Of a stretch of 64,000 nt of DNA, positions 15,706 through 23,169 are shown piece after piece (positions within the stretch are counted from its first letter, which is position 1; each line of letters begins with the position of its first letter). The position numbers were made by a program, and so were the translations under genes. The notes under the pieces are model-generated. The model made no database searches. It saw only the letters and a program-made list of their open reading frames with translations, and was not told the DNA's origin. Source of the DNA: RGIG3077 sp045541475 (GTDB taxonomy: Bacteria > Bacillota > Clostridia > Oscillospirales > Ruminococcaceae); contig JAZQJI010000014.1 in assembly GCA_045541475.1 (NCBI GenBank), positions 7,874 through 71,873 on the forward strand, read 5' to 3'.

Positions 15706-16968
15706 TTACTGTTTATTCAATTTTAAAATTTCATTTGCGGCATTCATAATGCCAAGTCTTGCACTGTAATAGGTAACACCGCCTTGAAGCCATACTGCAT
15801 ACGGCTCACGCAGAGGAGCATCAGCAGAAAGCTCGATAGAAGCTCCGCCTGTAAAAGCGCCTGCCGCCATAATTACCTGGCTGTCGTAGCCTGGCATATC
15901 CCACGGTTCAGGTGTAACAAAGCTGTCTACGGGTGACCCGAACTGAATACCACGGCAGAAAGCGCAGAGTGCTTCGGGGTTGCCAAGTTTTATTGCGGTG
16001 ATAATATCACTGCGGATTTCGTTTTTATCGGGTATGCATTCATAACCCATAAGCGTGAATAATTCTGACGCAAATACAGCCGATTTTACTGCGTTGGCAA
16101 CCGTTTGCGGTGCGTAAAAGAATCCAAGCAGAATTTCACGGTTTTCATTCAAAGTACAGCCTACTTCTTTTCCCATGCCAACACAGGTCAATCTGTATGA
16201 GCAAAGCTCAACCAAATCTTTTCTTCCTGCAATGTAGCCGCCCGTTTTGGCTATGCCTCCGCCCGCATTTTTTATAAGACTGCCTGCCATTATGTCAGCA
16301 CCGTAGAAGGTGGGTTCGTGTTCTTCAACAAATTCGCCGTAGCAGTTATCAACCATTAAAATTGCGTTGCTGTTTGCCGATTTAATCAGCGCAGAAAGTT
16401 TACCTATCTGCTCTGCCGATATTGACGGACGCAGAGAGTATCCGCGTGAACGCTGGACATAAACCATTTTAACGCCATCTAATTGCTTGCCGATTTCATC
16501 AAAATCAAGTGTACCATCAGATTTAAGTTCAATCTGAGCATATTCAATGCCAAAATCCTTTAAAGAACCATCGCCCTTGTTGCCTCTTATTCCAATAACT
16601 TCGCCTAAGGTATCGTACGGCTCGCCGCTGACAGAAAGCATTTTGTCGCCCGTGCGCAAAACGCCGAAAAGTGCAGTTGAAAGTGCGTGTGTGCCAGAAA
16701 CAAAATTGTGGCGAACCAAAGCGTCCTCACATTCAAAAGCATCTGCAAAAACCTTATCAATTGCATCTCTGCCGATATCACCATAGCCGTAGCCCGTACT
16801 GCCTAAAAGGCAAGCCTCGCTTATACGGTTTTTTACAAAAGCCTTTAAAACACGCTCGGTGCATACTTTGCAGATGTTGTCTATTGCATAAAACTCAACT
16901 TTCGTGTTTTCTTCTGCCTGATATGACAAAGCTTCAAGCTTTGTATCAAAATTAAAAATATCGTTCAT
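15706..16968 (-). CDS. Methionine gamma-lyase family PLP protein (aluminium-resistance/YnbB type)
   Basis: 420 residues from the ATG at 16968, which has AGGA upstream; an upstream in-frame start lacks a site. PLP fold type I: VSGTHALSTALFGVL, the DNCYGEFVE segment with the Asp that contacts the pyridine N, and the Schiff-base Lys in SLIKNAGGGIAKTGGY. The family is often labelled aluminium resistance protein or methionine gamma-lyase-like; the true substrate is not settled. Monocistronic with a terminator that overlaps the htpG promoter. Confidence 0.82.
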   Translation of the reverse strand: MNDIFNFDTKLEALSYQAEENTKVEFYAIDNICKVCTERVLKAFVKNRISEACLLGSTGYGYGDIGRDAIDKVFADAFECEDALVRHNFVSGTHALSTALFGVLRTGDKMLSVSGEPYDTLGEVIGIRGNKGDGSLKDFGIEYAQIELKSDGTLDFDEIGKQLDGVKMVYVQRSRGYSLRPSISAEQIGKLSALIKSANSNAILMVDNCYGEFVEEHEPTFYGADIMAGSLIKNAGGGIAKTGGYIAGRKDLVELCSYRLTCVGMGKEVGCTLNENREILLGFFYAPQTVANAVKSAVFASELFTLMGYECIPDKNEIRSDIITAIKLGNPEALCAFCRGIQFGSPVDSFVTPEPWDMPGYDSQVIMAAGAFTGGASIELSADAPLREPYAVWLQGGVTYYSARLGIMNAANEILKLNKQ

Positions 16969-17059
16969 AAAAATCCTCGTTTGATTAATTATGTTAACAT
17001 GAAAAGTGCGGCGGCAATCCAAAAGTGCCGCCGCAAAAATTCATATTCCTTGCGGATGA

Positions 17060-17380
17060 TTAGCTGAAGTTGTATTCGTCCTTGTGAGCTTCTTTGAAGA
17101 GATCGAAAACCTTGTTAAGAGTTTCCTCGTCTTCAACAGGACCGAATGTTTCTTCGTCAGTATCCTCGTTGTATTCTTCAACAACAAGAATAACAACCTC
17201 GTTATCGTTGTTTTCGTCTTCATCTACGGGGAAGAGAACAACATATTCTCTGCCTTCATATTCAACAGAATCAAGATATTCAAACTCTGCTTCGTTGCCG
17301 TCCTCGTCAGTCAAAATGATAGTTTCGTCATCAAATTCTTCTGTTTCGAGGTTTTCGTTGTTTTTGTATTCGTCAGCCAT
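17060..17380 (-). CDS. DUF1292 family acidic protein
   Basis: 106 residues from the ATG at 17380 (AAGGAG upstream). It is strongly acidic, with TIILTDEDGNEAEFEYLD and EGREYVVLFPVDED as the DUF1292 signature. Such small proteins are widespread in Firmicutes, often beside ruvX/yrzL-type genes, and have no established function. Here it stands alone between the PLP enzyme and the DUF4317 gene. Confidence 0.8.
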   Translation of the reverse strand: MADEYKNNENLETEEFDDETIILTDEDGNEAEFEYLDSVEYEGREYVVLFPVDEDENNDNEVVILVVEEYNEDTDEETFGPVEDEETLNKVFDLFKEAHKDEYNFS

Positions 17381-17477
17381 TATAATTCTCCTTATCATTA
17401 AATTTCAAGTAAAATAGCATTTTACGCTAAAAAAAATTATACCATATTTGCCGATATATGTCAATTGCTTTTTGTTT

Positions 17478-18617
17478 TTATTGCTCGCTATCCAGCTTTA
17501 AGTCATATCCGTTAACCTTTATATTTGCTTCATCAAGGTCAATTATAATACAGCGTCTGCCGTTAACGGTGGTGGTGCGAACTTTATCCTTTGCGCAGTT
17601 TTTAACATTTATCGTGATTTCAGGTGTTGCAATAACCGTTTTGGGTTCAACAAGGCGTGTTGCTTGCAGTGCTTGACCTGCGGACTTTTCAAAAATCTCT
17701 TCAACGTGCTCAAGTCTTTCAGGTGCAGCACCCGTATCGGCAAGAATATTTTTTAACATTCTGCCGTTGATAAGCGGTGCTTCGGTATCCTTTTTGCTTT
17801 CCTCAACAATTTCGGTAAGCTTTTCGTTAACGCTTGTCAGCGTGCGGTAATCAAGGTCATCACCCATAACATTTTTGATAACCGTCTTTAATCCTTCTCG
17901 CTCTTCTTCGTAGGATTTGCCCGCTTCACATCCCAAAAATCCTGCAATAATAGCTTCGTTTGGCTTTGAAGGTGATTTTGTGTAGTACATAACATGGTTA
18001 ACGTCAGTTGCTCTATCACTAAATGTGGGGAAGATAAATCCATCTGAAGGTGACTTGCTTATCTGCAAATCGGTGTAGGTTTTGTTGATGATTTCATCGT
18101 TGAAGTTATCAAACACAAGACCGCCTTCAGCTGTTGCAACGGGACAAATTGCTGTTATTATGTAATTATAAAGGTTCTCATTTTCATCAAGATTATACTC
18201 ATCATTTTTATTTTTTGAGCGGATTGAGTATGTACAATGCGCACATATTACTGCATAAGGAGCTTCACCGTTTGAATTTTCTGCAAGGCGTGATATAAAT
18301 GCGTTTACCGCTTGTTCATCCTGCATTTTGCACTGCACAAGATTATACAAAACTTTTTGCGCACCGTCATCGGCGTAAGCTTCGTTGGGAAATATATACT
18401 CTACGCTTGATTTGCCCAGGCTTGTGTTAAGCACCTTTTTTAATGTAAGTACGCTGATTTCGCTTTCTTCCGGCGAAATTGCAACAAACGGTTTTACATT
18501 AAGAGAGTGAACGTTGCGTTCTCTATCAATAAATGCGGTAAGGATGCTGTTTATTGTAAAAAAATCAGCATCCACACCAAAATGCTTTTTTATCTCAGAA
18601 ATCTCTTTTTTATTCAT
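17478..18617 (-). CDS. DUF4317 family protein
   Basis: 379 residues from the ATG at 18617, selected because AGGAGAAC lies 8 bp before it; the longer open frame has no ribosome site. The start MNKKEISEIKKHF and the internal CAHCTYSIRSKN and GFLGCEAGKSYEEE segments are typical of DUF4317, a Clostridia protein with no known function. It is soluble with no signal peptide. A C-terminal segment (about 340-379) is predicted beta-rich. Confidence 0.75.
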   Translation of the reverse strand: MNKKEISEIKKHFGVDADFFTINSILTAFIDRERNVHSLNVKPFVAISPEESEISVLTLKKVLNTSLGKSSVEYIFPNEAYADDGAQKVLYNLVQCKMQDEQAVNAFISRLAENSNGEAPYAVICAHCTYSIRSKNKNDEYNLDENENLYNYIITAICPVATAEGGLVFDNFNDEIINKTYTDLQISKSPSDGFIFPTFSDRATDVNHVMYYTKSPSKPNEAIIAGFLGCEAGKSYEEEREGLKTVIKNVMGDDLDYRTLTSVNEKLTEIVEESKKDTEAPLINGRMLKNILADTGAAPERLEHVEEIFEKSAGQALQATRLVEPKTVIATPEITINVKNCAKDKVRTTTVNGRRCIIIDLDEANIKVNGYDLKLDSEQ

Positions 18618-18710
18618 GTTTTTTGTTCTCCTGTTCTGAATAATGCAATATATATTATCGCAAAAAAACAAATTTGTGTCAAGCAAAAAGTTTATTAATA
18701 AATAAAAAAA

Positions 18711-18740
18711 GCGTTTCTCTGCAATTTGCAAGAGAAACGC
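18711..18740 (-). terminator. Terminator of the acidic lipoprotein gene
   Basis: GCGTTTCTCT (18711-18720) pairs with AGAGAAACGC (18731-18740), a perfect 10-bp stem, followed by a T7 run on the minus strand. It lies 25 bp past the lipoprotein stop. Confidence 0.88.
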
Positions 18741-18764
18741 TTATTTTTATTTAAGTTTTTTTAA

Positions 18765-19997
18765 TTAAAGAACCTCAATAGAATCGATGAAGGATTCCAT
18801 CTGATCAAGGTTTTCGTCGCCGTAATAACCGATTGAAACAATAACGCTGGAATCTTCCATGAAGATGCAGTACTGAATGAGAGTCATTTCGATACCGCTT
18901 ACATCCATTTTTGCGGAGTACTTGATTGTATCTGCATCGCCAAGTGTGGATACGATAAATTCACCGGGAGTAAAGCTATCAGCAAGAGCACCGTATGTTT
19001 CGTCAAAGAATTCCTGATTGTAGTTGCTGGGATCATCAGCTTCAGTTGACTGAATGTTGATAGAAGCGAATGAAGATTCGTCCATAGCTTCAAAATCAAT
19101 AGTATCATCGTAAGTCTGCTCGCCTGCAAAACCTTCGGGAACTACGAAAGAAACACCACCGAATTCAACTGTCTGGCCTGCTGTGTATTCAGCATCAACA
19201 AGATCATCATCGTTATCGCCGTCAGTGATGATTTCGTCATCGCTAAAGAAATATTCATCATCGCTGCAGATTTCCATTTCAACTACAGCACCGTCTTCAA
19301 GGAGGAAATTAACCTCGTTGCCCCAGTATTCGTCGTCCCAAATTTCAACAAAACCGTTTTCAACAGTAAATTCCATTGCAAAAGCTTCGTTGATTTCGTC
19401 AAGTGTGGAGCCGATACCAACGCCGTTTACAGTAACATCAAAATCAGTATCGTCAACTGTCCAGTAAAGGTAGTCAATGTAGCAATCAGCGTAAGCGGTT
19501 GCTTCTTCAGCACTGGGGTTGAAAATATCAAGCTCTGTATCTGTATCGCCTGCATAGAACCAATCCCAATCATCTGCATCAAGTGTTTCGCTAGCGTCAA
19601 GACCGAAATACTCAAGGAAAGGCTCTGCCTTGATAGGCCATGTGTAATCTTCGCCATAAGCTGTTACTGTATAGTCCTCAAAAGAAGGTACGAATTCAGA
19701 TTCCTCTTCGGGGTTTTCTTCAGACTCTTCTTCAGATTCTTCTTCGGACTCTTCCTCAGATTCTTCCTCGGATTCTTCTTCAGATTCCTCTTCAGACTCT
19801 TCCTTAGACTCTTCAGACTCTTCCTCAGATTCTTCTTCAGATTCATCATCGTCATCGTCGTCTTTGTCGTCCTTGTCTGATTTGTCAGAAACGCTCTTGT
19901 CGTCATCGTCTTCCTTTTCGTCTTCGCTACATGATGTCAACATGATTGAACCACAAGCAACGGAAAGGGCAAGTAAAATGCTAAGAATTTTCTTCAT
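18765..19997 (-). CDS. Lipoprotein with long acidic Glu/Ser repeat
   Basis: 410 residues. Signal peptide with lipobox LTSC (Cys23), then an Asp/Lys/Ser-rich stretch and an ESEEE-type repeat (about residues 50-100) of near-perfect 12-bp DNA units. This is followed by a globular C-terminal region (about 105-410). The last 140 residues (YTAGQTVEFGGVSFVVPEGF to the end) resemble a small surface-exposed beta domain. No family was recognised. The acidic tract is probably a spacer lifting the domain through the wall, or it binds cations. It has its own promoter and terminator. Confidence 0.75.
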   Translation of the reverse strand: MKKILSILLALSVACGSIMLTSCSEDEKEDDDDKSVSDKSDKDDKDDDDDDESEEESEEESEESKEESEEESEEESEEESEEESEEESEEESEENPEEESEFVPSFEDYTVTAYGEDYTWPIKAEPFLEYFGLDASETLDADDWDWFYAGDTDTELDIFNPSAEEATAYADCYIDYLYWTVDDTDFDVTVNGVGIGSTLDEINEAFAMEFTVENGFVEIWDDEYWGNEVNFLLEDGAVVEMEICSDDEYFFSDDEIITDGDNDDDLVDAEYTAGQTVEFGGVSFVVPEGFAGEQTYDDTIDFEAMDESSFASINIQSTEADDPSNYNQEFFDETYGALADSFTPGEFIVSTLGDADTIKYSAKMDVSGIEMTLIQYCIFMEDSSVIVSIGYYGDENLDQMESFIDSIEVL

Positions 19998-20074
19998 GAT
20001 AATATTTCTCCTGTTCCTTATATAATATGAATTACCCGATACGCCGAAATTTCGATAAATCGAGTATCACTATT

Positions 20075-20103
20075 ATTATATTTTTAACTTTTGGTTTTGT
20101 CAA
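20075..20103 (-). promoter_or_regulatory. Promoter of the acidic lipoprotein gene
   Basis: Minus strand: TTGACA (20098-20103), 17-bp spacer, TATAAT (20075-20080); perfect consensus. Confidence 0.8.
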
Positions 20104-20305
20104 TGTAATATATTACAATCTTTTGTTCAAAAAATTGTTATTTTTCGGCATAAATTGCTATTGCTGCCAAAACAGCCTCAACTATGCTGTTATGGGAGTT
20201 TGTACGTTTTTATTGCTAAGTTTGACATTTCGCTTTTTGTATAATATTTTTTTGCATCTTTTTTTGGTGGTTTTTACAGAATTTTTTCTTTTTTTGCCTT
20301 GATGG

Positions 20306-20334
20306 TTGACATTATCCAAAAGCTGTGATATTAT
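20306..20334 (+). promoter_or_regulatory. Promoter of the zinc-ribbon/DUF4870 gene
   Basis: TTGACA (20306-20311), 17-bp spacer, TATTAT (20329-20334). Confidence 0.75.
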
Positions 20335-20409
20335 AAATTTGAATGTGGCGGTGTTTTTCGCTGCATGTTTAAAATTTTATTGATTAATTTATACAGGAGG
20401 CTTTTTATT

Positions 20410-20883
20410 ATGGCTTTTTGCAGCAAATGTGGTACACAGGTAGAAGAAGGTAAGGCTTTTTGCCCTTCATGCGGCGCTCAGGTTGGCGCACCCGCTCAGC
20501 AGGCAGCTCCCGCTGAAAACAATTTCCAGGAAACAGTTCAGAATATAATGAACACACCCAACAACACAGCTCAATTCGATCAGGCAGATATTAACGATAA
20601 CAAGATTATTGCTCTTTTTGCATATCTTGGTATTCTCGTGCTTATTCCGCTTTTGGCTAAGCCTGAATCAAAGTTTGCAAGATTCCATGCAAATCAGGGC
20701 TTGGTTCTTTGGATTGCAAGCATGATTCTTGGTGTAATTGCAATCATTCCGATTCTTGGTTGGATTGTAGGCGGTCTTGGTAGCATCGTTACATTGGTTC
20801 TTGGTATTCTTGGTATCGTTAACGCTGTACAGGGTCAGGCTAAGGAGCTCCCCATCATTGGTAAGTTTACAATTCTCAAGTAA
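20410..20883 (+). CDS. Zinc-ribbon plus DUF4870-like membrane protein
   Basis: 157 residues from the ATG at 20410, with AGGAGG 10 bp upstream. N-terminal zinc ribbon (CSKCGTQVEEGKAFCPSCG, two CxxC pairs), an Ala/Gln/Pro linker, then three membrane helices of the DUF4870 type with the KFARFHANQGLVLWIA signature. Function is unknown. It is monocistronic and ends in a strong terminator. Confidence 0.82.
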   Translation: MAFCSKCGTQVEEGKAFCPSCGAQVGAPAQQAAPAENNFQETVQNIMNTPNNTAQFDQADINDNKIIALFAYLGILVLIPLLAKPESKFARFHANQGLVLWIASMILGVIAIIPILGWIVGGLGSIVTLVLGILGIVNAVQGQAKELPIIGKFTILK

Positions 20884-20904
20884 TTAATGCTTTTTAAAGT
20901 ACAT

Positions 20905-20932
20905 AAAGCGGTTGGATTATTCCGACCGCTTT
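20905..20932 (+). terminator. Terminator after the zinc-ribbon gene
   Basis: A 12-bp stem with one G-U pair (AAAGCGGTTGGA 20905-20916 with TCCGACCGCTTT 20921-20932) has a TTAT loop and is followed by a T run. Confidence 0.88.
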
Positions 20933-21029
20933 TTTGTTTTCCAAAACCAATCTGCTATACTGTTTTTTTGTGTGATATAGGACTTGCTTTTCAGCATAAG
21001 ATAAAACAAAACATAAAGGGTTGATTGTT

Positions 21030-21719
21030 TTGAAAATTAAGACTACGGTTTTATCAATATTAAGCAGACTATTAGCGTTTGCGATGCATACCGATTGTGG
21101 CAATCTGTTTCCTCAACCGCTTACAAAAGCTCAAGAAACAGAATGTTTTGAACGTATGGCTAATGGAGATGACTGCGCGCGCAATACATTGGTTGAACAT
21201 AATTTGCGTTTAGTGGCGCACGTAATAAAAAAATATTATTCTTTGGGCGGCGAGCAAGACGAATTGATATCCATAGGAACAATCGGCTTGATAAAGGCGG
21301 TTACAACTTTTGATTATACCAAAGGTACACGCTTTGCAACTTACGCAAGCAAGTGCATTGATAACGAAATATTAATGCATTTCAGATCTTTGAAAAAAAC
21401 TATCGGAGATGTTTACATGGAGCAGGCGATTGATACTGACAAGGACGGTAATCAGCTTACCTTGATGGATACTCTTGCCGATGAGGATTCAGTTGTAGAA
21501 AAAATCGAACTGACATTGCGTACCGAAAAACTGTATCAATGCCTTGGTGTGTGCCTTGATAAGCGCGAGAAGGAGATAATTATTAACCGCTATGGACTTT
21601 TTGGGAAAAAAGAGCTTACTCAGCGTGAAACTGCACAGCTACTTGGTATTTCCCGTTCTTATGTTTCCCGCATTGAGAAAAAAGCATTATCAAAACTTAA
21701 AGATTCTTTTGGTGAATAA
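21030..21719 (+). CDS. sigK: Sporulation sigma factor SigK
   Basis: 229 residues from the TTG at 21030, 9 bp after AAAGGG; an in-frame TTG at 21021 is possible but abuts that site. The sequence tracks SigK closely: NLFPQPLTKAQE, ARNTLVEHNLRLVAHVIKKY, DELISIGTIGLIKAV, FATYASKCIDNEILMHFRSLKKT, and the region 4.2 helix LLGISRSYVSRIEKKAL. The hydrophobic N-terminus corresponds to the pro-sequence removed by SpoIVFB in the mother cell. The gene is intact, with no skin-like insertion. The related SigE is the alternative, but the N-terminal NxFPQPL pattern favours SigK. Confidence 0.88.
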   Translation: MKIKTTVLSILSRLLAFAMHTDCGNLFPQPLTKAQETECFERMANGDDCARNTLVEHNLRLVAHVIKKYYSLGGEQDELISIGTIGLIKAVTTFDYTKGTRFATYASKCIDNEILMHFRSLKKTIGDVYMEQAIDTDKDGNQLTLMDTLADEDSVVEKIELTLRTEKLYQCLGVCLDKREKEIIINRYGLFGKKELTQRETAQLLGISRSYVSRIEKKALSKLKDSFGE

Positions 21720-21759
21720 CAGAATTTGCGATGTAAAGCATACGACCTTTACAATAAAA

Positions 21760-21790
21760 ATCCCCTTGAATGTGTTGCATTCAAGGGGAT
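21760..21790 (-). terminator. Terminator between convergent sigK and AIM24 genes
   Basis: A perfect 13-bp stem ATCCCCTTGAATG (21760-21772 with 21778-21790) has a 5-nt loop. The T run is on the minus strand side, so it mainly ends the AIM24-type gene; it may also slow sigK transcripts. Confidence 0.8.
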
Positions 21791-21803
21791 TAACTGTATT
21801 ATT

Positions 21804-22472
21804 TTAAGTGGACTGCGGAGAAAAAAGTGCTGAAAGCTTTGACTTGGGCATTGACTGCAGCCAAATGTGTCCGGGTCCGCTTACTCTTGTATTGAAGAAA
21901 CCTTCGCCGCCGAAAAGCTTGTTGCCAACACCTTTTACAGCTTCAATTTCAATTTTACAGGTTTCATCCATGGCAGCTATGTAGCCTGTATCAATAAGCA
22001 TAGATTCGCCGGCGGCAAGCTCGTACTCAACGCAACTTCCGTCAATTTCAAGAAAAACAATTCCGTTTCCGCTGAATTTCTGCATAATAAAACCTTCGCC
22101 GCCAAAAAAGCCTACGCTTAACTTGCGCTGGAAGAAAAGGTCAAGTCTTACGTTGCTTTCGCACGCAAGAAACGCACTTTTTTGTGCAACAATGGGCTTT
22201 TCACTTACATCAACAACCAAAATTTTGCCGGGAAAGCTTGAAGCAAAAGCTATTTCGCCATCACCGCCCGTTGCTGTGTATACGTTTTGAAAAATAGATT
22301 CGCCCGATACGGCTCTTGTAAGCATTTTGCCAAAGCTGCCGCCTACATTTGTCTGCATTTTCATCTTGTCCGACATCCAGCTCATCGAACCTTTTTCACA
22401 AACAATTGATTCGCCGTTTTCCAATCGGCACAAAGCAACAGGAAGAGTGTTGCCGAGTATTTCGTAGGTCAT
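21804..22472 (-). CDS. AIM24/TIGR00266 family protein
   Basis: 222 residues, rich in Gly and beta strands. The family signature appears as GSMSWMSDKMKM, GGDGEIAFASSFPGKIL, and the FFGGEGFIMQKFSGNG repeat-like block, with a second GGEGFFNTRVSGPGHIWLQ. The family forms double beta-sandwich trimers; the biochemical role is unknown in bacteria. It is followed on the minus strand by a terminator. The small membrane protein gene lies 23 bp upstream and may share its transcript. Confidence 0.83.
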   Translation of the reverse strand: MTYEILGNTLPVALCRLENGESIVCEKGSMSWMSDKMKMQTNVGGSFGKMLTRAVSGESIFQNVYTATGGDGEIAFASSFPGKILVVDVSEKPIVAQKSAFLACESNVRLDLFFQRKLSVGFFGGEGFIMQKFSGNGIVFLEIDGSCVEYELAAGESMLIDTGYIAAMDETCKIEIEAVKGVGNKLFGGEGFFNTRVSGPGHIWLQSMPKSKLSALFSPQST

Positions 22473-22495
22473 AATATAAAATTCCTTTCGAATAA

Positions 22496-22867
22496 TTATT
22501 CTTGCGATGAAGAGTCGTTTGCAGATTGGCTGCTGCTTGACAGTTCAACATCAATATCGCTGGATTCGCTCTCGGATATGCTTGCCTGAGATGACGTAGG
22601 ACGATCATCAGGGTGCTCGTTATACCAGTTTTGCAAAAAGTTGTCGTCGCCCATGGTTTCACGCATATAAAGAAAGAATGACGCAAGAAAAATTAGAAAG
22701 ATAATGAAAATTATCCACCCGAGATTATAGTGGATTTTTTTTACCCTTTTTCGTTTCTTTCTGCCGTTTTCATCATAGTCAAGATATTTTGAACGCTTTT
22801 TTGCAGTGTTAACAGATGTTTTTGAATTTGCGACGTTTGTGGTTTTATCGTTGTTTTGGTTTTCCAT
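22496..22867 (-). CDS. Single-pass membrane protein, unknown function
   Basis: 123 residues. A basic cytosolic N-terminus (KKRSKYLDYDENGRKKRKRVKK), one membrane helix (about residues 50-68, GWIIFIIFLIFLASFFLYM) and a Ser/Glu-rich acidic extracellular tail. GGAAGGGTG precedes the start. No recognised domain. Charge distribution fits a type II membrane topology. Confidence 0.68.
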   Translation of the reverse strand: MENQNNDKTTNVANSKTSVNTAKKRSKYLDYDENGRKKRKRVKKIHYNLGWIIFIIFLIFLASFFLYMRETMGDDNFLQNWYNEHPDDRPTSSQASISESESSDIDVELSSSSQSANDSSSQE

Positions 22868-23040
22868 GTTTTCACCCTTCCAACATAATAATCATATTAA
22901 TTATACTATATATGCCGAACTTTTGCAAGCTTTTTTGATTTTTATACTTATTTGGTTTGAATTAAGGTGTATTGTTTCGTTAATTAGTTTGATTTGGTAA
23001 TTATATACTAAAAATATCACAAAATATGTGTAAAAAGCAA

Positions 23041-23069
23041 TTGACAAATATAAAAAATTATAGTAATAT
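23041..23069 (+). promoter_or_regulatory. Promoter of the GH74 gene
   Basis: TTGACA (23041-23046), 17-bp spacer, TAATAT (23064-23069). Downstream, TGTATA (23070-23075) and TATACA (23095-23100) form a loose inverted repeat that could be an operator. The 302-bp gap 22868-23169 holds no other supported feature. Confidence 0.7.
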
Positions 23070-23169
23070 TGTATATGAATTAATTGCGTAATCGTATACA
23101 TTAACGCAAAATTGAACGAGGGGATTGCACATTGGTATAATGATTATGATGTGCAACAAGGTGAAAAAA

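Larger units (their letters stand above)
19998..20409. other. 412-bp AT-rich intergenic region
   Basis: It holds only the two divergent promoters listed here and a homopolymer-rich AT stretch. An open frame on the plus strand (20027-20302) has no ribosome site and a low-complexity product, so I do not call it a gene. Confidence 0.6.

Noticed and set aside
20027..20302. 91-residue plus-strand open frame in the AT-rich gap
   Set aside because: Low-complexity hydrophobic product, no ribosome site, overlaps the promoter of the neighbouring lipoprotein gene.
21030..21719. Possible skin-type interruption of sigK
   Set aside because: The reading frame is continuous and full length.
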